DNA of 64,000 nt from Paraburkholderia rhynchosiae (GTDB taxonomy: Bacteria > Pseudomonadota > Gammaproteobacteria > Burkholderiales > Burkholderiaceae), in NCBI RefSeq assembly GCF_002879865.1, contig NZ_PNXY01000002.1:248001-312000 (forward strand). The letters run 5' to 3'. Positions 1 through 10,262 of this stretch are shown piece by piece. Under the pieces are notes generated by a model. It was not told where the DNA came from. It ran no database searches and saw only the letters and a program-made list of their open reading frames with translations. Made by a program: the position numbers and the translations under genes. The first letter of the stretch is position 1. The number at the start of each line of letters is the position of its first letter.

Positions 1-327
1 CGGATTGGAGGCGATACGCGCGTCGAGTTGCGTTAATGATGCTTGCCAGTCTTTTTGCGCAATCGACGCGTCGATCTCAGGCGTGTTATCGCGCACGGCG
101 GGGCCTTGCGGCATGGTCGGCGTTTTCTGTGCGAAGGCGGCGGCGCCCGGCAGAATGCCCAGGGCGACAGCCACGGTGACACGCAATGTAACGGCGCGCG
201 CGAACGCACGTGCGATGTCACGGCGGGCGCCGCGTGTATGGCAGCCTGCATGGCCGCGCATGGGGCCGCTGAAGGCCGTCGCGGCGAGGGTCGCAGCGCT
301 GTGCGCGCGGCCGCTGGAAGGTTTCAT
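1..327 (-). CDS. TPR-type exported protein, N-terminal part (runs off window)
   Basis: The minus strand is open from an ATG at 325-327 to the window edge, so only the first 109 codons are visible. The protein has an unusually long basic N-terminus followed by a hydrophobic stretch (VTVAVALGILPGAAAFA) that looks like a signal peptide with an AxA-type cleavage site. After it comes a helical segment (KDWQASLTQLDARIASNP) of the kind that begins tetratricopeptide repeats. It is divergent from cysS, with about 250 bases between the two starts that must hold both promoters. In Burkholderia genomes a periplasmic TPR protein commonly sits beside cysS, and this is the basis of the call. The function is unknown. 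Confidence 0.6.
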   Translation of the reverse strand, partial: MKPSSGRAHSAATLAATAFSGPMRGHAGCHTRGARRDIARAFARAVTLRVTVAVALGILPGAAAFAQKTPTMPQGPAVRDNTPEIDASIAQKDWQASLTQLDARIASNP

Positions 328-580
328 AGGCTCGGGTCTGGATGTTATACTCCGAGCCATTCTAACAAAAGGTCTGCGCGTTCCGTCGAACCGCCGGCTG
401 TCTTTTCGCCACTCGTGGTCGTCTCCGCCTTGATAGCAGTCTGACCGCCGCACCAGGTGCACCGGTTTGCTGCTGTGCGTGTTGCAACAGTCGAGCAACA
501 GTTGGCCCCCGCCGTCTTCTTCGCGGGGCTGCGCGCACGAAACACATTGCGGATTTCTTTCGGCCCACGCACCGCTCTCT

Positions 581-1978
581 ATGGAATCACTGCGCATCTA
601 CAACACGCTCGCGCGTGACAAGCAAACTTTCGTGCCGCTGCAGGCAGGCGTCGTGCGGATGTACGTCTGCGGGATGACCGTGTACGACTATTGTCACGTC
701 GGTCATGCGCGTGTGATGGTGGTGTTCGACATCGTGCAGCGGTGGCTGCGCACGCTCGGCTACCAGGTGACGTACGTGCGCAATATCACCGACATCGACG
801 ACAAGATCATCCGCCGCGCCGTCGAGAACGGTGAGACGATCAAGTCGCTGACCGATCGCTTCATCAATGCATTGCATGAAGACGCGGACGCGCTCGGCAT
901 CGAGCGGCCCGACATCGAGCCGCGCGCCACCGACTTCATTGCGCCGATGCTCGGCATGATCGAGAAGCTCGAAGCAAACGGCTACGCGTATCAGGCGAGC
1001 GACGGCGACGTAAATTACGCGGTGCGCAAGTTCGCGGGCTACGGCAAGCTCTCGGGCAAGTCGCTGGAAGATCTGCGCGCGGGCGAGCGCGTCGCCGCGA
1101 ACGACGCGAAAGAAGATCCGCTCGACTTCGTACTATGGAAGCAGGCGAAGCCCGACGAACCCTCCGACACCGGTTGGGATTCGAAGTACGGGCGCGGCCG
1201 TCCCGGCTGGCATATCGAATGCTCGGCTATGGGCTGCACGTTGCTTGGCGAACGTTTCGACATTCATGGCGGCGGGCAGGACTTGCAGTTCCCGCACCAC
1301 GAAAACGAAATCGCGCAAAGTGAAGCTGCTACCGGTCAAACCTTCGTGAATTATTGGATGCACAACGGCTATGTCCAGATCGACAATGAGAAGATGTCGA
1401 AGTCGTTGAATAATTTCTTTACGATTCGCGAAGTATTGGCGCAGTACGATGCCGAGGTCGTGCGTTTTTTCATCGCACGCGCGCATTACCGCTCGCCGTT
1501 GAATTACAGCGACGTGCATATCGACGACGCGCGCAACGCTCTCAGCCGCTTGTACACCGCGCTGAAGGACGTCACGCCGGACGGCGCCGCGCTCGACTGG
1601 AACGAAGCGCATGCGCAGCGTTTCCAGGCAGCCATGAACGACGACTTCAACACGCCGGTTGCAGTGTCGGTGTTGTTCGAGTTGGCAACTGAAGTGAACC
1701 GCACGCGCGACTCCGTGCTGGCCCGTCAACTGCGTTCGCTCGGCGCGGTGCTCGGGTTGCTCGGCCGTGAGCCGCGTGCATACCTGCAGCAGGCAGCGGG
1801 CGCAGCGGTAGAAGGCGCGCTCGAGCCCGCCGCGATCGAAGCGAAGATCGCTGAGCGCGTGGCCGCCAAGCAGGCGAAGGACTATGCGGCAGCAGACCGG
1901 ATCCGGGCCGAATTGCTCGAGGCCGGCGTTGCACTTGAAGACAAACCCGGCGGGTTGACTGAGTGGCGGCGCGTGTGA
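581..1978 (+). CDS. cysS: Cysteinyl-tRNA synthetase (housekeeping copy)
   Basis: Charges tRNA-Cys with cysteine in the cytoplasm. The 465-residue length fits the family. The class I signatures are present: HVGH at 39-42 (HIGH motif) and KMSKS at 271-275. The zinc ligands that select cysteine over serine are all present: Cys30, Cys214 in WHIECS, His239 and Glu243 in PHHENE. I chose ATG 581, which gives the usual MxSLxIYNTL start; the open frame continues 38 codons upstream without family resemblance. It is followed 47 bases later by the AlkA-like gene on the same strand. A second, divergent cysS lies at 13.6 kb, so this strain has two enzymes; this one sits in core sequence and is the likely housekeeping copy. 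Confidence 0.95.
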   Translation: MESLRIYNTLARDKQTFVPLQAGVVRMYVCGMTVYDYCHVGHARVMVVFDIVQRWLRTLGYQVTYVRNITDIDDKIIRRAVENGETIKSLTDRFINALHEDADALGIERPDIEPRATDFIAPMLGMIEKLEANGYAYQASDGDVNYAVRKFAGYGKLSGKSLEDLRAGERVAANDAKEDPLDFVLWKQAKPDEPSDTGWDSKYGRGRPGWHIECSAMGCTLLGERFDIHGGGQDLQFPHHENEIAQSEAATGQTFVNYWMHNGYVQIDNEKMSKSLNNFFTIREVLAQYDAEVVRFFIARAHYRSPLNYSDVHIDDARNALSRLYTALKDVTPDGAALDWNEAHAQRFQAAMNDDFNTPVAVSVLFELATEVNRTRDSVLARQLRSLGAVLGLLGREPRAYLQQAAGAAVEGALEPAAIEAKIAERVAAKQAKDYAAADRIRAELLEAGVALEDKPGGLTEWRRV

Positions 1979-2025
1979 GCGCACCTCGCAGTTCCCTCTG
2001 AACGACTCGCCAGGCAGGAGGCAGG

Positions 2026-3111
2026 ATGGCAACGGCCACGAAGACGCCGGCTAAACGAGCCACGTCTCAAACAAACGCGGCAGCCGCGGCAAAGTCGACC
2101 CGAACGTCGGCTCGCACGGCAAGCGGAGCGGTAAAGAAAGCATCGTCGAAAGGCGCCGGGGCGGAGGCAAAAATCGCAGCGGGCGCTTCGAAAAAGACGG
2201 CGGTCAAGCGTGCGCTCAACGGCGCTTCCGCGCACGCGCCGGTTGTAAAGCGCACCGTCGGTTCGCGCACCACGACGTCGCGCGCAAAGAGCAACAGCAG
2301 AAGCGGCAACGGCGCGTTGCCGGCCGAACTCGCGGACGACGTGCAGGAACTCGCGCGCGTCCCGAAGGCTCAAGAAGGGAGTGAAGGCGAGATCGTGCGT
2401 AAGACGCGGGCGTCGTCCACGACGGGCGGCGAAGCGGCGGGCACGAGCGAAGTCGCCGTGCCGGTGCAGATCGGCGGCCTCACGCCTGAGGTCACGCGTC
2501 CGGACTATTGGGACAAGGCGTGTGCCGACCTCGTCAAGCGCGATCGTATTCTGAAGAAGCTGATCCCGAAGTTCGGTCCGGTGCATCTGTTAAGCCGCGG
2601 CGATCCGTTCGTCACGCTTGCGCGTTCGGTGGTCGGTCAACAGATTTCCGTTGCGTCTGCGCAGGCCGTGTGGGCGAAAGTCGCAGCCGCATGTCCGAAG
2701 CTCGTGCCGCACCAGTTCATCAAGCTCGGCCAGGAAAAGCTGACTGCTTGCGGCTTGTCCAGGCGCAAGGCGGAGTATGTGCTCGATCTCGCGCAGCATT
2801 TCGTGTCGGGCGCGTTGCACGTCGGCAAGTGGCGGTCGATGGAAGACGAGGCGGTGATCGCGGAGCTTACGCAGATTCGCGGCATCGGGCGCTGGACCGC
2901 GGAGATGTTCCTGATCTTCAACCTCTCGCGTCCCGATGTCCTGCCGCTCGACGACCTCGGTCTGATCCGCGCAATCAGCGTCAATTACTTTAGCGGCGAG
3001 CCGGTCACGCGCAGTGAAGCGCGCGAGGTCGCGGCGAACTGGGAGCCGTGGCGCACGGTCGCCACCTGGTATATGTGGCGTAGTCTCGACCCGCTGCCGG
3101 TCGACTACTGA
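2026..3111 (+). CDS. DNA-3-methyladenine glycosylase, AlkA-like (HhH-GPD) with basic N-terminal tail
   Basis: Removes alkylated bases by base excision repair. The C-terminal two-thirds (about 150-361) is a helix-hairpin-helix GPD glycosylase: a VVGQQIS segment, then IRGIGRWTAEMF as the hairpin, and the catalytic aspartate in LPLDDLGL. Residues 1-140 are different: rich in Ala, Lys, Thr and Arg with repeated KKA/SKT-like stretches, resembling histone-H1-like tails of Burkholderia proteins and probably giving non-specific DNA contact (inference). The ATG is preceded by AGGAGG (caggaggcaggATG), a strong ribosome site. It lies between cysS and accA, an arrangement I recall from Burkholderia. Confidence 0.88.
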   Translation: MATATKTPAKRATSQTNAAAAAKSTRTSARTASGAVKKASSKGAGAEAKIAAGASKKTAVKRALNGASAHAPVVKRTVGSRTTTSRAKSNSRSGNGALPAELADDVQELARVPKAQEGSEGEIVRKTRASSTTGGEAAGTSEVAVPVQIGGLTPEVTRPDYWDKACADLVKRDRILKKLIPKFGPVHLLSRGDPFVTLARSVVGQQISVASAQAVWAKVAAACPKLVPHQFIKLGQEKLTACGLSRRKAEYVLDLAQHFVSGALHVGKWRSMEDEAVIAELTQIRGIGRWTAEMFLIFNLSRPDVLPLDDLGLIRAISVNYFSGEPVTRSEAREVAANWEPWRTVATWYMWRSLDPLPVDY

Positions 3112-3241
3112 ACAACGACAAGCAGAAGCAACGCCGCTTTGGAACCTATCAATTGTTAGACTTCGATAGTTGCGAAGTGGTTTTGACATCGGCGAGCGCG
3201 GTTAGAATACGCGCTGCCGGTAAGTCCAAGGATTAAAACCA

Positions 3242-4213
3242 ATGAAGACCACCTTTCTGGATTTCGAACAGCCGATCGCTGAACTCGAAGCGAAGATCGA
3301 AGAATTGCGCTTCGTGCAGGACGATTCGGCCGTCGATATTTCGGAAGAGATCGAGCGGCTGTCCAAGAAAAGCCAGCAGCTCACCAAAGATCTGTATGCG
3401 AATCTCACGCCGTGGCAGGTTTCGCAAATCGCCCGTCATCCGCAGCGTCCGTACACGTTCGATTACGTGAATGAGCTTTTCACCGATTTCCACGAACTGC
3501 ACGGCGACCGCAACTATGCGGACGACCTGTCGATCGTCGGCGGCCTCGCACGTTTCAATGGCCAGGCCTGCATGGTGATCGGCCATCAGAAGGGCCGCGA
3601 TACGAAGGAGCGCGCGCTGCGCAACTTCGGCATGCCGCGTCCGGAAGGCTATCGCAAGGCGGAGCGGTTCATGCGTCTCGCCGAGAAATTCAGCCTGCCG
3701 ATTTTCACGTTTATCGACACGCCGGGCGCCTATCCTGGTATCGGCGCGGAAGAGCGTGGACAGTCAGAGGCAATCGGCCGCAATCTGTACGTGATGGCCG
3801 AGCTGAAAACGCCGCTGATCGCAACGATCATCGGCGAAGGCGGTTCGGGCGGCGCGCTCGCCATCGCGGTCGGCGACAGCGTGCTGATGCTGCAATTCTC
3901 GACCTATTCGGTGATTTCGCCGGAAGGCTGCGCGTCGATTCTGTGGAAGAGCGCTGCGAAAGCGCCGGAAGCAGCGGAAGCGCTGGGCCTCACCGCGCAT
4001 CGCCTGAAAGCGCTGGGCCTGATCGACAAGATCGTCAATGAGCCGCTCGGCGGTGCGCATCGCGATCCGAAGGGCATGGCCGCCATGCTGCGCCGTGCGC
4101 TCGCCGATTCGCTGCGCCAGTTCCAGGGCATGAGCATCAACGACCTGCGTCAACGCCGCTTCGAACGGTTGATGTCGTACGGCAAGTTCAAGGAAACGAC
4201 GCCGGGTGCCTGA
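3242..4213 (+). CDS. accA: Acetyl-CoA carboxylase carboxyltransferase subunit alpha
   Basis: Alpha half of the carboxyltransferase that moves CO2 from biotin-BCCP to acetyl-CoA, making malonyl-CoA for fatty acid synthesis; it works as a heterotetramer with AccD, which is not in this window. At 323 residues it has the normal length. The family start ([19 protein letters not shown]) and the crotonase-fold core with [12 protein letters not shown] and [11 protein letters not shown] are obvious. The start ATG 3242 follows a 130-base gap from the glycosylase, long enough for its own promoter. It is followed by tilS after 59 bases. Confidence 0.97.
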   Translation: MKTTFLDFEQPIAELEAKIEELRFVQDDSAVDISEEIERLSKKSQQLTKDLYANLTPWQVSQIARHPQRPYTFDYVNELFTDFHELHGDRNYADDLSIVGGLARFNGQACMVIGHQKGRDTKERALRNFGMPRPEGYRKAERFMRLAEKFSLPIFTFIDTPGAYPGIGAEERGQSEAIGRNLYVMAELKTPLIATIIGEGGSGGALAIAVGDSVLMLQFSTYSVISPEGCASILWKSAAKAPEAAEALGLTAHRLKALGLIDKIVNEPLGGAHRDPKGMAAMLRRALADSLRQFQGMSINDLRQRRFERLMSYGKFKETTPGA

Positions 4214-4272
4214 ACCCGCGCGCGTTCTCCTCCGTCCATTGACGCTTGACGCGTTAATACCGCGCTAACGAC

Positions 4273-5730
4273 GTGACTCCCACCGCCGAATCGCCCGCCG
4301 ACCGCCTCGTTCGCGAGGCGGTCGGCGTTGCGCTTGCCGCGCTGCCCGCGAACGCGCGGATTGCGATTGCATTTAGCGGCGGCGTCGATTCGAGCGTGCT
4401 GCTGGATGCGGCCGTGCGTGTGGCCGGCCCGTCACATTGCCTCGCGCTTCACGTGCATCACGGACTGAGCGCGAACGCCGATGCGTGGCTCGCGCATTGC
4501 GAGGCGTTTGCACGGGAACGTGGCGTCGAATTCGCGGCGCGGCACGTGGACGTGCCGCGCGACGTGGGTGTGAGCGTCGAGGCTGCGGCGCGCGACGCGC
4601 GTTATCGCGCGTTGGACGCGCTCTGCGCGGAGCACGGCGTGAGTTCTCTATGGCTCGCACAACACGCTGACGATCAAGCGGAAACCGTGCTGCTCCAACT
4701 GCTGCGCGGAGCAGGCCTCGCAGGTCTTGCGGCGATGGCGCCGGAATTTTCACCCCCGGGTGCAGCGGCGGCGCGCGTGCGGCCTTTGCTTCATCTGCTG
4801 CGCGCGCAACTCGAGCAGTATGCGAGCGCACGCAATCTGCGCTGGATCGACGATGAATCGAACGCTGATACGCGATACGCACGCAACGCACTGCGCCACG
4901 AAGTCACGCCGGCGTTAGCGGTTCACTTTCCTGGTTTCCGCGATGCGCTCGCGCGCACGGCGTCGCATGCGGCATCGGCACAGCGCTTGTTGGACGAGCT
5001 CGCGCGCATCGACCTCGAAACGGTTTCACGCGACGAAGGGCGCGCGCTATCGCACGACGCGCTCATCGCGCTCGACGACGACCGCGCGCTCAACCTGCTG
5101 CGCTACTGGATGCGTTTGCAAGGGTTCATCGCAGCATCGAGCGCGCGTCTTGGCGATGCGCTGCGTCAACTGCGCGAAGTGGCGCAATTTGGCTCGAACG
5201 GCGACGGGCACCGTCTGCGTATCGACCATGCGGGGCATGCGTTGCGCAGCTATCGCGGGCTGGTCTATTGGGAAGCGGGAGACAGCAGCGATCCCGCTGA
5301 CGAAACCGCGCTTTCGGCACGCGAGACCAGCGAACTCGCGTGGCAAGGGGAGGCGACGTGGCGCTTGCCGCAATGGCGCGGCACCTTCGTGTTCGCAGCC
5401 GTGGACCCGGCTGCTTCCGATGCTGCACGCAGTCCCGACGCGATTCCCGTCAGCGTGCTTCAGCGCGCGTTGCTGAGCGCACGTTCACGCCGCGGCGGCG
5501 AACGCATGCGCATGAGCGACGCCCCCGGCGCGTCCAGTCGGACGCTGAAGAACCTGTTCCAGGAGCGCGGCGTTCCCGCGTGGAAGCGCGACGTGCCGCT
5601 GCTTTATATCGGCGACGAACTGCTATTCGTCCCGTTGCTGGGCGTGAACCGCGCGGCGTTGCCGGCGCACGTGCCGCTGACCGAAGCGCGCGTCCGGATC
5701 ATCTGGCGCGAAGATTTGCTGATCGCCTGA
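4273..5730 (+). CDS. tilS: tRNA(Ile)-lysidine synthetase
   Basis: Converts the wobble C34 of tRNA-Ile(CAU) to lysidine using lysine and ATP, which is essential for reading AUA. The N-terminal PP-loop ATPase motif SGGVDS is at residues 35-40, followed by ALHVHHGL and the AQHADDQAETVLLQLLRG block typical of TilS. The C-terminal half carries the TilS tRNA-binding region including a late segment with LKNLFQERGVPAWKR. The length, 485 residues, is on the long side but normal for Burkholderiales. The start is GTG at 4273; no better upstream ATG was seen. It lies between accA and lysC. Confidence 0.95.
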   Translation: MTPTAESPADRLVREAVGVALAALPANARIAIAFSGGVDSSVLLDAAVRVAGPSHCLALHVHHGLSANADAWLAHCEAFARERGVEFAARHVDVPRDVGVSVEAAARDARYRALDALCAEHGVSSLWLAQHADDQAETVLLQLLRGAGLAGLAAMAPEFSPPGAAAARVRPLLHLLRAQLEQYASARNLRWIDDESNADTRYARNALRHEVTPALAVHFPGFRDALARTASHAASAQRLLDELARIDLETVSRDEGRALSHDALIALDDDRALNLLRYWMRLQGFIAASSARLGDALRQLREVAQFGSNGDGHRLRIDHAGHALRSYRGLVYWEAGDSSDPADETALSARETSELAWQGEATWRLPQWRGTFVFAAVDPAASDAARSPDAIPVSVLQRALLSARSRRGGERMRMSDAPGASSRTLKNLFQERGVPAWKRDVPLLYIGDELLFVPLLGVNRAALPAHVPLTEARVRIIWREDLLIA

Positions 5731-6103
5731 CCGGCCGGTCGGACACCCGGCGATCCAGCCGGTGAACCGCGGAATAGGACGTGAATACGCACCCGGCAAG
5801 GCTTTGCAGACGGCGCGCCGCGCCTGTCCACGGCCCGTGCGGCTTGTCTTTTTGCGCTCGATCGGGTACGTTAACTTGTTTGCCCGGCCCCCTTTTGCCC
5901 TCGCTTTTGTCGGTTTTCCGATCGTGATCCGAATTTCCCGGTAAGCCATTAGCGATCAATCACGGGCAAATCCGCGCGTGCTGCACGCGCGCTGCACCCA
6001 CGCCGCTACACACTTTGCCGCCGTTCACAAGACGTTGCGCCCCTGTGCTTTTGTGCGGACGTCGCCAGCGCCAGCGCGGTTTCTCCTTCAGTTCAGAACG
6101 ACA

Positions 6104-7354
6104 ATGGCACTCATCGTACATAAATACGGCGGCACTTCGATGGGCTCCGTCGAGCGCATCAAGAACGTCGCCAAGCGCGTCGCGAAATGGCATAAGGCCG
6201 GCCACAAGATGGTCGTGGTGCCGTCGGCAATGTCCGGCGAAACCAACCGCTTGCTAGGCCTCGCAAAAGAGATCACGACCCAGCCGAGCCCGCGCGAACT
6301 CGACATGATCGCCGCGACCGGCGAGCAGGTCAGCTCGGGTCTGCTCGCCATCGCGCTGCAGGAAGCCGGCGTCGACTCGGTCAGCTATGCCGGCTGGCAA
6401 GTGCCGGTCAAAACGGACAGCGCGTTCACGAAAGCGCGCATCAGCGAAATCGACGGCGAGCGCGTGCTGCGCGATCTCGACGCGGGCAAAGTGGTGGTGA
6501 TCACGGGCTTCCAGGGCATCGATCCCAACGGCAACATCACCACACTCGGCCGCGGCGGGTCGGATACGTCGGCGGTCGCGGTCGCGGCTGCGTTGAAGGC
6601 CGACGAGTGTCTGATCTATACGGACGTCGACGGTGTGTATACGACTGACCCGCGCGTGGTGGAAGAGGCGCGCCGGCTCGATCGCGTGACGTTCGAAGAA
6701 ATGCTGGAAATGGCAAGCCTGGGTTCGAAGGTGCTGCAGATCCGCTCGGTGGAATTCGCCGGCAAATATCAGGTGAAGACGCGCGTGCTGTCGAGCCTGA
6801 CCGATCCGCTCATCCCGCTCGACGCTGAAATGAAGTCGGGCACCCTGATTACTTTTGAAGAAGACGAGACCATGGAAAAAGCAGTCATCTCGGGTATCGC
6901 GTTTCAGCGCGATGAAGCTCGTATCGCCGTGATGGGTGTGCCCGACAAGCCGGGCATCGCGTATCAGATTCTCGGCCCGGTGGCGGAAGCGAATATCGAC
7001 GTCGACATGATCATCCAGAACCAGAGCGTCGAAGGCAAAACGGCTTTCACGTTCACGGTCGGCCGTGGCGATTATCAGCGCGCCATGGAGATTCTGACGA
7101 ACCAGGTGAAGGCTCACGTGCAGGCCGAACAGGTGCTGGGCGATCCGAAGGTGTCGAAAGTGTCGGTGGTGGGCGTGGGCATGCGTTCGCACGTGGGCAT
7201 TGCGAGCACGATGTTCCGCACGCTGTCGGAAGAGGGCATCAACATCCAGATGATCTCGACCTCCGAAATCAAGATTTCCGTGCTGATCGACGAGAAATAT
7301 ATGGAGCTCGCGGTGCGCGCGCTGCACAAGGCTTTTGAGCTGGATCAGGCGTAA
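6104..7354 (+). CDS. lysC: Aspartate kinase
   Basis: First step of the aspartate family pathway (lysine, threonine, methionine), phosphorylating aspartate. It begins with the classic MALIVHKYGGTSM (KYGGTS substrate/ATP motif), followed by the GRGGSDTSAVAVAAAL block. Two ACT domains occupy about 265-416 (GVPDKPGIAYQIL; GMRSHVGIASTMF), as in monofunctional, feedback-regulated enzymes. At 416 residues it is normal. ATG 6104 was chosen on family alignment; the frame is open 42 codons upstream without similarity. The 370-base gap after tilS presumably holds its promoter; I see no lysine riboswitch. Confidence 0.97.
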   Translation: MALIVHKYGGTSMGSVERIKNVAKRVAKWHKAGHKMVVVPSAMSGETNRLLGLAKEITTQPSPRELDMIAATGEQVSSGLLAIALQEAGVDSVSYAGWQVPVKTDSAFTKARISEIDGERVLRDLDAGKVVVITGFQGIDPNGNITTLGRGGSDTSAVAVAAALKADECLIYTDVDGVYTTDPRVVEEARRLDRVTFEEMLEMASLGSKVLQIRSVEFAGKYQVKTRVLSSLTDPLIPLDAEMKSGTLITFEEDETMEKAVISGIAFQRDEARIAVMGVPDKPGIAYQILGPVAEANIDVDMIIQNQSVEGKTAFTFTVGRGDYQRAMEILTNQVKAHVQAEQVLGDPKVSKVSVVGVGMRSHVGIASTMFRTLSEEGINIQMISTSEIKISVLIDEKYMELAVRALHKAFELDQA

Positions 7355-7545
7355 ATTGATTCGAACAGCGGGGCGTACAGGAGCGTTCGGTTTGTTCATA
7401 TTTGTCCGCGTGGCCGAGGTGAAAAGATTTCACCGCCGATGACAAAGATTGGCACAAAAAGTGTTCGTCAGACATTGACCTTGGCGGTTCGGCCCGCTAT
7501 TATCTTGGCTTCGTCGCGCTGACTCCCTGCGCGAGCGAAAGTTTG

Positions 7546-7639
7546 GGAGACGTGGCCGAGAGGTCGAAGGCACTCCCCTGCTAAGGGAGCATCTGGGCCA
7601 AAACCTGGATCGAGGGTTCGAATCCCTCCGTCTCCGCCA
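7546..7639 (+). tRNA. tRNA-Ser (anticodon GCU)
   Basis: A complete class II tRNA of 94 bases including an encoded CCA. The acceptor stem pairs GGAGACG with CGTCTCC, the anticodon stem is CTCCC/GGGAG around loop CTGCTAA giving anticodon GCT, there is a long variable arm (CATCTGGGCCAAAACCTGGATC region) typical of serine tRNA, and the T arm contains GGTTCGAATCC. Everything to the right looks accessory, so the 3' end of this tRNA is the probable integration site of the island. A second copy of the tRNA 3' end was not found in the window. Confidence 0.97.
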
Positions 7640-8151
7640 ATCTGGTCTGTAAGTGCTTGATTTTAAGGTGCTTCCTAAGGCGGAACACGCAGTACCCACG
7701 TTTGTACCCATGCGGGGCAATGTGGCGCAGTAAAGAAAAAAGGCCCTGTCCGTTTCGGTGGACAGGGCCTTTTTCTTTGCGCGTCGAATATGGGCGCACT
7801 CTTGTGAAAGCCCCACCGCGAGGTGACCACGGCGAGCGAAGCGCAACTGCGTGAGGGTGGCTGGCTGTAGGGAGGAAGCGTCGGGTGGAACTGCGAACTG
7901 ATGAACAAGAAGCGGATCGAAAGCGTCGTCGACTAGGGCGAGCGCACAAAGCATCGCAAAGCTCTCGAGATCATGAGTCGTGGACGTAGATTTCGGCGGT
8001 TGCGCAGTGAAGGAGGCCGTTTAATCCTCTGGGACTTATATCTGCTGATCGGTCCGGAGGGACGCGTTTTCTCAAGCCACAAGGCCGGTCTGTCCATGTT
8101 GGACGGTACTGTTGACGCAGCGCTGCGGACCCGCGGGTCTTTGGGCAAGAA
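7640..8151. other. Island edge next to tRNA, no convincing gene
   Basis: Between the tRNA and the integrase scrap there is no open frame I recognise. The first 100 bases hold an imperfect repeat (GTACCCACGTTTGTACCCATG near 7690) of the kind seen beside tRNA-integrated elements, then a strong terminator. A 60-codon frame at 7973-8155 has no recognisable features. Confidence 0.4.
7741..7775 (+). terminator. Rho-independent terminator, bidirectional
   Basis: A perfect 10-base-pair stem (GGCCCTGTCC / GGACAGGGCC) with an eight-base loop is flanked by an A run on the left and a T run (TTTTTCTTT) on the right, so it could stop transcription in both directions. It lies 100 bases downstream of the tRNA-Ser and is the likely terminator for it. 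Confidence 0.85.
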
Positions 8152-8424
8152 ATGATGGCTCACGGTTCTCGCTCCACTGGTCGTACACTCATTCTAAAGC
8201 GCGTTGAGTCTGACAAGGAAATCGTTGAGCGACATCTCGGTCACGTCAGCGACGAGGAGCTCCGGGACGCATGCGATCGGACTCAATTCATCGAGCAACG
8301 ACAACGGATGAGTCAAGGCCGGGCCGACTATCCCCTCGCCTTGCGGGTAGCAAGGACAAACATGACGATATGTCGTTGGCCATGCGCGCTAGGGAAAGCA
8401 CATTGCCGGCGGGCGGCGCGATGA
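8152..8424 (+). pseudogene. C-terminal scrap of P4-type tyrosine integrase
   Basis: Residues about 21-59 (DKEIVERHLGHVSDEELRDA... to QRMSQGRADY) match the tail of P4-family integrases, where the last helix region reads like IERQLAHxxxNxVRAAYNRAxYLxERRxMMQxWADY. The active-site Tyr and Arg residues would lie in the missing upstream part. Finding this 500 bases from a tRNA 3' end supports an integrated element whose integrase has been lost. The assignment rests on a short match. Confidence 0.5.
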
Positions 8425-8847
8425 TTGGCGACGAGTTGCCACCAAGGCATGCCCCTATCGAGTTGGTTGCTGATATACCGAGTACCTAGGCACGCGTTTC
8501 ATTGCATGTCAGTGTCGGGTAATCATTTCTGTGTTGCCATGTTTTGAGTTTGAGAATTAATGTGGATTACTGATTAATTTGCGCCGCTTAAGCTTTGAGT
8601 GTCCAGGAGAGGACTCGCATTTGTCTTGTAGTGCATTGATTGTTAACGATTATTTTTCAAAGTCGCCGTTAAAACTTACTTCTTTACGTACTCATTTGCG
8701 GCTCGCTTGAAATTGTGACGCTTTTTGCGCAAACGCAACGCCGGGTCGACGATACAGTGATGGATGTTTCAGGTTACGGTTCTCCTGCGCCCACACGTGT
8801 CGCAGGGAAGTCAGGGGATGTTCAGATTTTTTATGCGTTCATAAAGG
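8425..8847. other. AT-rich intergenic stretch
   Basis: About 420 bases, much richer in A+T than the surroundings (for example around 8520-8710), without a recognisable gene. It could hold promoters for the fragmentary antitoxin-like ORF downstream, but I see no clear motif. Confidence 0.4.
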
Positions 8848-9261
8848 GTGAACCAGCTTATCAGCGACGCAACCCGGCGCAGCCGCGTTCCATTGAATGT
8901 TATCGGCTTTCGTCCGGCTGGGCGAAGTGATGGTTTGACCAAGGAGGGGAAGCTGACGCTCGATGTGAACGGCGCGGTCCAGCAATACACGCTCGCGGCA
9001 CGAGGCCGGATAAGATCGCGGGCGGAAGTGAGCGTCCTCGTGGCGAAGAACCGCACCGCGACTTTTCCAGTCCTGCTGGCCACTGCCTATTTGACGCTCG
9101 CGTTGGCGGAGGAATGCGTCGAGCGTGACCTGCAGTTCATCGATCTGGCCGGTAGTCTGTACGTGCACGCGCCTGGCCAGTACATACTTGTAACAGGCAG
9201 GCCCGCGAATTCCGAGATCAGGCGTTTGACACGACAGGTTCGCGAGTGCAATGGACCGTGA
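8848..9261 (+). pseudogene. AbiEi-like antitoxin, fragment (copy 1)
   Basis: A 137-codon frame that is clearly homologous to the N-terminal half of the gene at 26.7-27.7 kb: shared segments include FRPAGR, YTLAARGRI(K/R)SR, LQFIDLAG, LYV and YILVT. Copy 2 continues another 170 residues with a winged-helix region and C-terminal domain; copy 1 stops soon after the shared part and runs directly into TonB receptor sequence, so it is truncated. The family resembles AbiEi antitoxins of type IV toxin-antitoxin systems (inference). There is no toxin partner beside it. Confidence 0.5.
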
Positions 9262-10062
9262 TTTCAATGCCGTCAGTGCGTCGCTTGGCGCGTTGTACAA
9301 ATGCACGCCTGCGTGGTCGGTGGTAAGCAACGTTGCTTACACGGACCGTGCGTCGGCGCTCTATGAACTGTTCGCGAACGGTCCCCACGATGCGACCCGG
9401 AGTACCTGATCGGCAATCCCGGTGCGCAGAAGGAGAAGGCCGTCTCGACCGCCCTGTCGCTGCGCTATCAGAGTGGTCCGAACCGGGGTAGCGTCGGCGT
9501 GTTCTATAGCCGCTTCAAAAACTATCTGACTGAGTACAACACGGGACGGCTGGTCGATGACGATGACCAGGTGGTCGCGCCCGGTACCGACGACGCATTG
9601 AACGAGGCGGTGTATCGCGGCGTGCGCGCCGAATTCTACGGCATCGAGCTCGACGGCAAGTGGCGGCTATTCCAGAGGGGGGCGCACCAGGTCGATGTCG
9701 AACTGGTCGGCGACTACACGCACGCGCGCAACATGGATAATGATGAACCACTGCCCCGCATTTCGCCGCTGCGCGCGACGCTCGCGGTGGACTACGGTTA
9801 TGGTCCGTTCGGCGCCCGCGCCGAAATGGAGCATGCGTGGGGGCAGCACCGCGTTCCCCAGGATGACTTGCCTACTGCCAGCTATACGAAACTCGGGCTC
9901 ATCCTGACGTATCGGTTTCACGTCGGTTCAACGAACTGGCTGGCTTATGTCCGCGGCGATAACCTGACGAACCAGGACATCCGTTATGCGAGTTCGGTCG
10001 TCCGGGATATCGCTCCCGAAGGTGGTTGCAGTGTAATGGTGGGACTGCGCACAACGTTCTAG
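9256..10062 (+). pseudogene. TonB-dependent outer-membrane receptor, C-terminal remnant
   Basis: Only the last third of a TonB receptor remains: beta-barrel strands (SLGALYK, NVAYTDRASALYELFANGP, LSLRYQSG, VGVFYSRFKNYLTEY) ending in DNLTNQDIRYASS and a terminal phenylalanine, VGLRTTF, as needed for outer-membrane insertion. The plug domain and signal peptide are missing, and a single-base frameshift near 9400 separates ANGPHDAT from YLIGNPGAQ. The ELYANGPH segment is characteristic of ZnuD-like zinc receptors, which suits the zinc cluster immediately downstream (inference). It cannot be functional. Confidence 0.75.
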
Positions 10063-10262
10063 CCTGGCCGCCGGACATGCATCGGCAGTAGGGACCGGCG
10101 CATGTCGCCCCCGTTTCAGGGCAACGTCGACGCGGCCCAGCTCGGCACGGATTGTGCCACATGCCGTCATCCAGCCGGTGGCCATTCTGTTACGCGACGC
10201 GACGGATCTCTTCCTGCTGTCACCTCTCAATACGTGCATATACGCACAATCCTGCCAACCTT

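Noticed and set aside
1133-2032. Minus-strand frame of 299 codons opposite cysS
   Set aside because: No recognisable motifs and fully inside the synthetase gene.
5731-6103. Possible lysine riboswitch upstream of lysC
   Set aside because: The L-box core motifs were not found; the gap only needs to hold a promoter.
6254-7399. Long minus-strand frame of 381 codons antiparallel to lysC
   Set aside because: It is the high-GC shadow of the aspartate kinase gene; Arg/His-rich with no family features.
7418-7434. Hairpin GGTGAAA-AGA-TTTCACC after lysC as terminator
   Set aside because: Short stem and no U run; too weak to call.
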